Assembly (NCBI GenBank): GCA_963693305.1
Contig: OY855903.1
Coordinates: forward strand, 54,811,150 to 54,875,149
Direction: 5' to 3'
Length of the DNA stretch: 64,000 nt
Origin: Meandrina meandrites
Taxonomy: Eukaryota; Cnidaria; Anthozoa; Scleractinia; Meandrinidae
A program made the translations under genes and the position numbers. This document shows positions 58,172-64,000 of this stretch, piece after piece (the first letter of the stretch is position 1; every line of letters starts with the position of its first letter). The notes under the pieces were generated by a model, which was not told the origin of the DNA, ran no database searches, and worked only from the letters and a program-made list of their open reading frames with translations.

Positions 58172-61100
58172 ATAAAGCACTTTCAAAAAATGTTTTGTCA
58201 AAATCATATGGTTAAATATGTTTCAACAACAGTGTGTTTTGATTTCTTGATATGACCGTAATTTTAGTATCCGACCTAGCCAGCATACGTATCATAATTA
58301 TGACTACAGATAACACTTAATCAGATGGGTAAAATATGCCTTTTGTATTCTTGCATGATATATAGCATGATCGTCAAAGGGATTCGACTTGATGACAAAT
58401 AAATAAATAATATCATGGATGAAAGGTGTTTTCTTACTGTCGATATCTGGATTTTGGGCAAGGAGAAGTCGAATCAGATTTAGATCATCACAGCAAGATA
58501 ATGCACGGTTGTTTCTTTTGATAGCTGGCGGCGAAAGCATTTGTAAGGATTTATATTTTTTTTTGGCGTGTTAATAGCCAACGAGTTATCGATTGTTTTT
58601 GACCGAAAGAATTTACGCGCTATGGTCATGTTTGGCTCAGTTTCGTTCCTATGTAAAAAAAGTAACACTTAGAAATAGCCAAAACAAATCACAACTTTGC
58701 CCGGCTCAAAAGAGAAGGAAACGGACCGGCAAATTAAAGTGTATTAAACTAAACATGATCGAGTACTGCAATTGGCGCAGAAACTGTCCCTCCTCGAATA
58801 TGGCCGTCAGAAATAAGCATGATTATCCGTCCTTCTTAGAGGGAGGGGGAAGGGCTATCCTTCCCTGTTCCTTTTCCCCGTCCCCAAGGAGATGCCTGAT
58901 ACTCACGCTAAATGGAAACTTAATCAAAAATATGTCAGAACATATGTCAAAACAAAATAGCGACAGCATAGGCGAAGGAAGCAAGAAGGATATTGAGGCA
59001 TAACCCAATCAGAGCAAAAGCTGTTAACAGACAGATGGTTTCGCCAGAAGAGCTCCTGGTACCTCTTAGGGCTGAAATTTATTTGGGGCCACGCCAAGTA
59101 GACTATGTTCCCTGCTCTGTCAATCTGTCAATCAAGTAGACTTATCGTGTCGTGACGTTTCAAGATATAAATTATGCTGCATAAATTAATAAAAGATTCC
59201 CGCGCGCATTTTATTTTAATTTATTCGACCTCATCAAAGATTCCATTCAAACATTAATTTATTCTAGCTGCCCATTTTTAGTGGATGGCTGCCGAAAAAT
59301 ACGGCTAATTCTGTTGCCTACACCACTGAGCACCCCCGTTCTTTTTATGTGGGAGCCCCCATGGGGGAAAGATTTTTATTTTCTGTGTTTTGGATGTGTT
59401 TGAATGGCCGACAGAAATCTGCTAAGCTTTTGGAGAATGGATGTTTCAATGAAACGTTAAAACAGTAGACGCAGCACGCATGCAAGACGTGCAATCAACT
59501 CAAACGAAATGTTAAACAGGATAATGTTGGTTCCGTTATAACGTATTTAAAATACTGTTTTGTTTAATAGCAGCTAAGAGTTCAGAAACTGTCTTGTTAA
59601 AGCTGTTTGCTTAAACATGTTTCAACAGCTTGTTTGTGCTTTGAATTCTGAATATTTTTCGGGTCATTTCCGAGATTCATGATAAATGAGAATATTTAAC
59701 TAGTCGTTCGCAATACGCAAATTATGTTTTTAAAACATATCATACCTGCGAGTATGCTTATCATAAGGGTGACTACAAGTAATGCTCGATGGGATAAAAT
59801 ATACTCTTTTCTATCCTTGCATGATATGCAGCATGATCGTCGAAGGGATTCGACATGATTACGTCAACCGAGCGCTGTTGTTGCGTTGTTACCTATACGT
59901 GATGTCACTTGAAGGTAAAAACAGGAGAGTGACTGGGCTTAACCTCGCTAAAAATATAAATCACATTTATTTCTCCTTTACCAGTGTTGGAAATAAGCTC
60001 TTCATTCTCTTATTTCGACCGACTTTGTCACCCATTCGCGATAATTTAAGTCGTGCTAATTTAACTAGATGTCACGTGAATATGCACAATCACAAAGAGT
60101 TCTACAATAAAGTATATTCAGAGTTAAGCAAACATTGTTCGACCAGCTAAGCAAACCGTAAAAAGCAATTTGAAATAACATCCAAATGAGATTCCATGAG
60201 TTATCCAAAGTTAGCATTTATGCCAGTCATACTGGTTGGTCAAGTTAAAAGGCAGAGTCGTACAACAAGAAAACAAGGTACAAAAAATTATTTTTTCCTC
60301 CCAAGATTTTCATAGTAAGCAGATAATGTCATGCGTCTTTATTCATTTAAGGACGGTTTCTGAATTGATTTCTTTAAGGAGTTGTAGAAAGAGTAGTCAT
60401 TTTTCTTTTTTTTTTGGTAACTGAATTAATAATTATTTTGAAATTTGCTCTCCACATCTTCACTCCTTTATCGAAAACGGCAAAACAAAATTAAACTAAC
60501 CGCCCAATACAGAACTACAAAAATGTGAATATCAATAATCAGTTGTAAGCTCTTGGGCTTGTACAACTTCGTACTCCATTAATAGTACACCTTTGCTCGA
60601 TTATTAAGCGCTTTCCCTCGATTAAGCTCTCTTCCTCGAATAAGTGAACCCATAAAATCATGAAAATTAAAGTAAAAACCTACCCTTATCCTTCAAAAGC
60701 AATCCAAATAGATGTAATAAGTAAGAGATAGGAAAGCCGAATTATTCCGGACTTCTTGCCAAAAATAAAAATTAAAGCTGATTCAATTATGGAGATTGGC
60801 AAGGGAAAAAAATAAGCACCCCGTGCGTTGAATCAAGGAAACACGGGATTTTTATATCCTCAGGGGCTTATAAGTGTTAGGAGAAAAACCTTTTTGAATT
60901 GAGCTTAACAAGCGGAATGATCAACAGAAACGACTTTCCATTTAACTGGTTTCAATAATAAATCAATAATTTTATTCAATATATTGGAAACCAAATCAAA
61001 TATCAAGTATTTACCTAACTGGAACATAACGAAACAGAAGAAAGAATTCAATCTCTCATGAGCTTGCGTTCAAAATGTTTAGCCATGTCGGTTTCTTTTC

Positions 61101-61266
61101 GAAGTTTCCTACAGGGGAGAAAATAATGTTTGATATTTAGCAAATAAAAATAGTTCTTTAACAACAGTCCGCCTCTCAGAGAGGACAAACCATAATATAC
61201 CTCAAACGCTCTACATTGTATTTTAAGTGTATTCTTTGAAGGCTCAATAAGTATTTATTTTCTCAG
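58172..61266. other. Intergenic; duplicated segment, no recognised gene
   Basis: 58200-58420 and 59620-59865 are diverged direct copies. Shared blocks are TGTTTCAACA, CTTGCATGATAT, GCATGATCGTC and AAGGGATTCGAC, in the same order. The open frames inside differ between copies. The last part should hold the promoter or a 5' UTR exon of the gene at 61267, whose ATG directly follows TTTTCTCAG. Confidence 0.45.
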
Positions 61267-62904
61267 ATGAATTTCTTCATTTTCGTTATCGCCTTATGGA
61301 CCGTTGTTCTATGGAGCGCCGCTCATGCAGCTGACCGTGTAAGTTGTCTGAAGATTAACAACCCCACACATTTAGTTTGCAATATGTAAATAACATGGAA
61401 AACAGCAGTAAAACTAGCACTTCCATTAGTCTTAACACCCCAAACGCCACAGTGGATCGAGGGGAGCCTGGTTCCCCTTTCCCCCCTCCCCCTTACGGAA
61501 CAAATAAGACAGTAAGGTCCGAAAATGTTTGCACACTCTCTTATTCAAACGAGATACGGGCCACTTGTGCTCCTTTACTCAAAGTGCCACCCAATACTAA
61601 CTTCTAAACAAGATCAGCATCACACTTTCATACTTGCTCTTATAATTAGACAGTGACCAAATTTCAAGTGACCCTGCTTCATAGAAAATTCCTCCTAAGA
61701 GTATTCACGTTAAACGTGATCCGCTGGATGTGCGACTGTTATTTTCCCGAGGTTTGAATTGGCTACTTTTTACGTCACTGAATTTATTGGATATTTTTAT
61801 CGGCGATCTCGTGCATGTTCTTGCAAGTGTACATTATTCTGGGATTACACACACGTACCTTCTATATCATACGGCCGTTGCACAAATAAGTCTTTCGTAC
61901 ATTTAATTTACCTGTCCACAAGGGCCTTGATACAAGCTTACTCTTGGGATAACAAAATCGAGGCATGTTTTGGCATTTTTTTTGTCAGATGAGTATACAT
62001 ATATTTTTGTCTGAGGGGAGGGTGGGTGAAGGAAAGCTTAATATGTTGATGCATTTGCACCTTCACGTCATTAGGAAATTCCGGGATTTCGACTCGATTT
62101 CGGTCAATGATCAAACATGATTTATAGGATGTATTACAATAATAAGTTGAGGTTATTTTTAAGTACGTGTATCTTTTTCAGGTTTTTAGCAGCTGTCAGG
62201 AAATAAATATTCGTAATGAGGGTCAAGCAGTGAGTGGCGCGTACAAAATCCATGCGTTGCCAAACGTTGAACCCATTGAGGTGTACTGTGAGATGGCAAT
62301 ACGTGGAGGTGGTTTTACCTTCCTTCCTCGCAGTCTCACTAGAAGACAAGATGCTCAGCAGATTGTCGACGCACTCTTCAAGGACAAGAAAAACGTTTTG
62401 CTCAAGTTGCAGAAGAAGGTCGACCGCAGTGAGTTTTACACCCTGATCCAGCCTCATCCGGCTTATCGTCTTACCGACTTTGGAGTGTTGGTCAACAACT
62501 TCACTGGTTACACCGAACCACAGAACCATTTCATGAAAGATTACATCTTCTTTGGGATCATTCCTAAATCCGCCTCACAGAATAATAATTACCAAGGCTT
62601 CAAATCCAACGGCCAAAACGTCGAGTTTAAAAATTGCGACAGCAATCCCAACAGCTTGTTTGCGTTCTTGCCAAACCATGGTCTGCAAGCCCCAAGCAGC
62701 TACCACCCAGACCTGCGTTTCGAGGACAGTGGTGTCGCGGTGGACTGGCGCTCCAAAGGCATACCCATCACACATCCTGATCGGATGATGCCAAACGAGT
62801 TCTTCTTCTTGACAGAGCTGCATTTTGGAGGCTGTGGCTGTTACACCTCCAGTGACCGCTGGACCAAGTATGGCTTTCACGCCACCGCCATTGGAATTCG
62901 CTAA
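61267..62904 (+). CDS. Secreted fibrinogen-like cnidarian-type protein
   Basis: Two exons, 61267-61338 and 62182-62904, join in phase 0 to 264 residues. The first exon is entirely a signal peptide (MNFFIFVIALWTVV to HAADR). The second is one long exon starting SSCQEI. It has a fibrinogen-type opening: a Cys in SSCQEI, then SGAYKI, VYCEM and GGGFTFLPR. It continues into a conserved-looking region with LLKLQKK, FGVLVNN, FGIIPKS, FKNCD, NSLFAFLPN, GVAVDWRS, FFFLTELHFGGCGCYTS and GFHATAIGIR. The second half is not the usual fibrinogen calcium/peptide-binding lobe. I associate the whole with anthozoan secreted proteins, including some reported from coral skeleton, but cannot verify it here. An AATAAA lies at 63196. 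The ATG directly follows an acceptor-like TTTTCTCAG, so an upstream non-coding exon is possible. Confidence 0.85.
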
Positions 62905-63195
62905 AATCTTAATAATCTGCCCTTTCCCGCTTGTTAGTGAAGGTCTCGTTAGCATAGGTAATAACGCTCAGTTTTGTGTACGCAGGTAATTGGGCGGATC
63001 TCTGCTGATTCTGCAATGACTAGTAACACGCTACTGAAAACTGTCCTAGTTCAGTTTTAGAATATATTGTTCATGTTCATTTACAGGATTGTTTTTTTGG
63101 TTTGAGTCTTGTCAAGAAACTTTCTATTGTTCAGTTATAATTACAACCTGATCATTTTGAAGGAGCGTGAAAAATGCGGGAACAAGAAAAGTGAT

Positions 63196-63201
63196 AATAA
63201 A
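63196..63201 (+). terminator. Polyadenylation signal AATAAA
   Basis: About 290 bases after the stop codon of the fibrinogen-like gene, same strand. Confidence 0.55.
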
Positions 63202-63386
63202 AGTCCTTCAAGGGATTTAAAATTGTTTCCTTCCTGATCTTACAAAGGATGCCAAGCACAATGTTGGCGAAGGGTTAGAGGCCATGATACAAGAGAGGAG
63301 GCGGTACGCAGCTCTTACAAGATGCGCTGTGATTGGTCAACGGAAATTTACAATAAAAATAAAAATGAATAAAGTAGAGTTATTAT

Positions 63387-63650
63387 AAAAAGAAAGGAAG
63401 GAAAGAAAAAAAGAAAGGAAATAAAGAAGGAAAAGCCTTTTCATAGAAATATATGAAGATAGAAGTATGGTGTAAGTTGGTATGCAAGCAAGTAAGTTAG
63501 TAAGTAGGAAAGTAACTCTGGCACTATTGGTGTTGTAGCGTAAATGATGATGACTATGAAAACGGTGGTGACGATGAGATGATGATGCTGACGATGATGA
63601 TAACAATGAAATGTCGATGAGATGATGATGACGATGATGATGATGATGAC
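63387..63650 (+). repeat. Purine-rich and (GAT)n simple repeats
   Basis: An AAAG/GGAA-rich stretch at about 63387-63435 is followed by irregular GATGAT and GACGAT triplets at 63545-63650. Confidence 0.85.
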
Positions 63651-63652
63651 AG

Positions 63653-64000
63653 TTGGCCTTGTTGCCCTTGTTGCCTTGTTACCCTGGTTGCCTTTGTTGC
63701 CTTTGTTGCCCTTGTTGCCCTGTTGCCCTTGTTGCCCTGTTGCCCTTGTTGCCCTGTTGCCTTGTTGCCCTTGTTGCCCTTGTTGCCCTTGTTGCCTTGT
63801 TGCCTTGTTGCCCTGTTGCCCTTGTTGCCTTGTTGCCCTTGTTGCCCTGGTTGCCCTTGTTGCCCTTGTTGCCCTGTTGCCCTTGTTGCCCTGTTGCCCT
63901 TGTTGCCCTGTTGCCTTGTTGCCCCTGTTGCCCTTGTTGCTCTGTTGCCCTTGTTGCCCTGTTGCCCTTGTTGCCCTGTTGCCCTTGTTGCCCTGTTGCC
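63653..64000 (+). repeat. Minisatellite of TTGCCCTTG/TTGCCCTG units
   Basis: About 350 bp of tandem TTGCC-based units. Units of 8 and 9 bases (TTGCCCTG, TTGCCCTTG) alternate, often giving a 17-base higher unit. It continues past the window end. Reading frames through it are Leu/Pro/Cys-rich by composition only. Confidence 0.95.

Noticed and set aside
58593..59003. 136-codon plus-strand open frame
   Set aside because: The longest frame in its region, but of low complexity, with no recognised domain, signal peptide or splice context; chance cannot be excluded.
63653..64000. Leu/Pro/Cys-rich reading frames through the minisatellite
   Set aside because: They result from the repeat unit composition; no start, splice site or domain supports coding.

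Overview
This is animal nuclear DNA: genes split by GT-AG introns, no operons, AT-rich non-coding DNA, and very many short hairpin-type transposons. The secreted proteins combine PAN/apple, EGF, C-type lectin, discoidin (F5/8C) and pentraxin modules, and there is a fibrinogen-like protein of a type I associate with corals and sea anemones. I therefore infer an anthozoan cnidarian, probably a stony coral. No rRNA gene, canonical tRNA gene, CRISPR array or bacterial feature is visible.

Layout. 1-2.0 kb: a tRNA-derived SINE and a broken C-type lectin exon. 2.0-14.2 kb: a block of diverged direct and inverted AT-rich repeats, interrupted by a nearly intact BEL/Pao LTR retrotransposon (4786-10964, minus strand) with a 5-bp target duplication, LTRs differing at one base, one nonsense codon and one frameshift. 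14.9-15.6 kb: a tandem duplication. 16.7-18.7 kb: a four-exon gene for a secreted coiled-coil plus jelly-roll protein. 19.2-24.3 kb: nested and long inverted repeats. 25.0-28.4 kb (minus): signal peptide-PAN-EGF-discoidin gene. 31.9-32.2 kb (minus): an orphan C-type lectin terminal exon. 38.3-41.8 kb (minus): signal peptide-PAN-EGF-C-type lectin gene. 42.3-43.1 kb: a non-autonomous DNA transposon with an exact 8-bp target duplication. 44.7-48.2 kb (plus): a broken duplicate PAN exon, then an intact signal peptide-PAN-pentraxin gene. 51.9-53.7 kb (minus): two exons of a pentraxin pseudogene. 54-60 kb: SINE, a 294-bp hairpin and other repeats. 61.3-62.9 kb (plus): a two-exon secreted fibrinogen-like gene. 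63.4-64.0 kb: simple repeats and a minisatellite running off the window.

How the genes relate. Three linked genes share a reusable 5' half: a signal-peptide exon (separate 70-bp exon in two genes), a PAN exon ending in phase 0, and a linker or EGF exon running phase 0 to phase 1. Each is then joined to a different terminal recognition domain that starts in phase 1: discoidin, C-type lectin or pentraxin. Broken or unattached copies of the same modules (a lectin pseudo-exon, an orphan lectin exon, a PAN pseudo-exon, a pentraxin pseudogene) lie among them. The locus looks like an actively duplicating cluster of secreted, probably carbohydrate- or surface-binding proteins (immunity, matrix or symbiont recognition are inferences).

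The most interesting local observation is a hairpin transposon at about 40039-40257, inserted on the 5' splice site of the PAN exon of the lectin gene. Its target duplication appears to have copied the splice donor, leaving one donor on each side. A second is that the orphan lectin exon (31856-32244) has exactly the same length (389 bp), the same entry phase and a terminal stop like the lectin exon of that gene, so it may be an alternative terminal exon.
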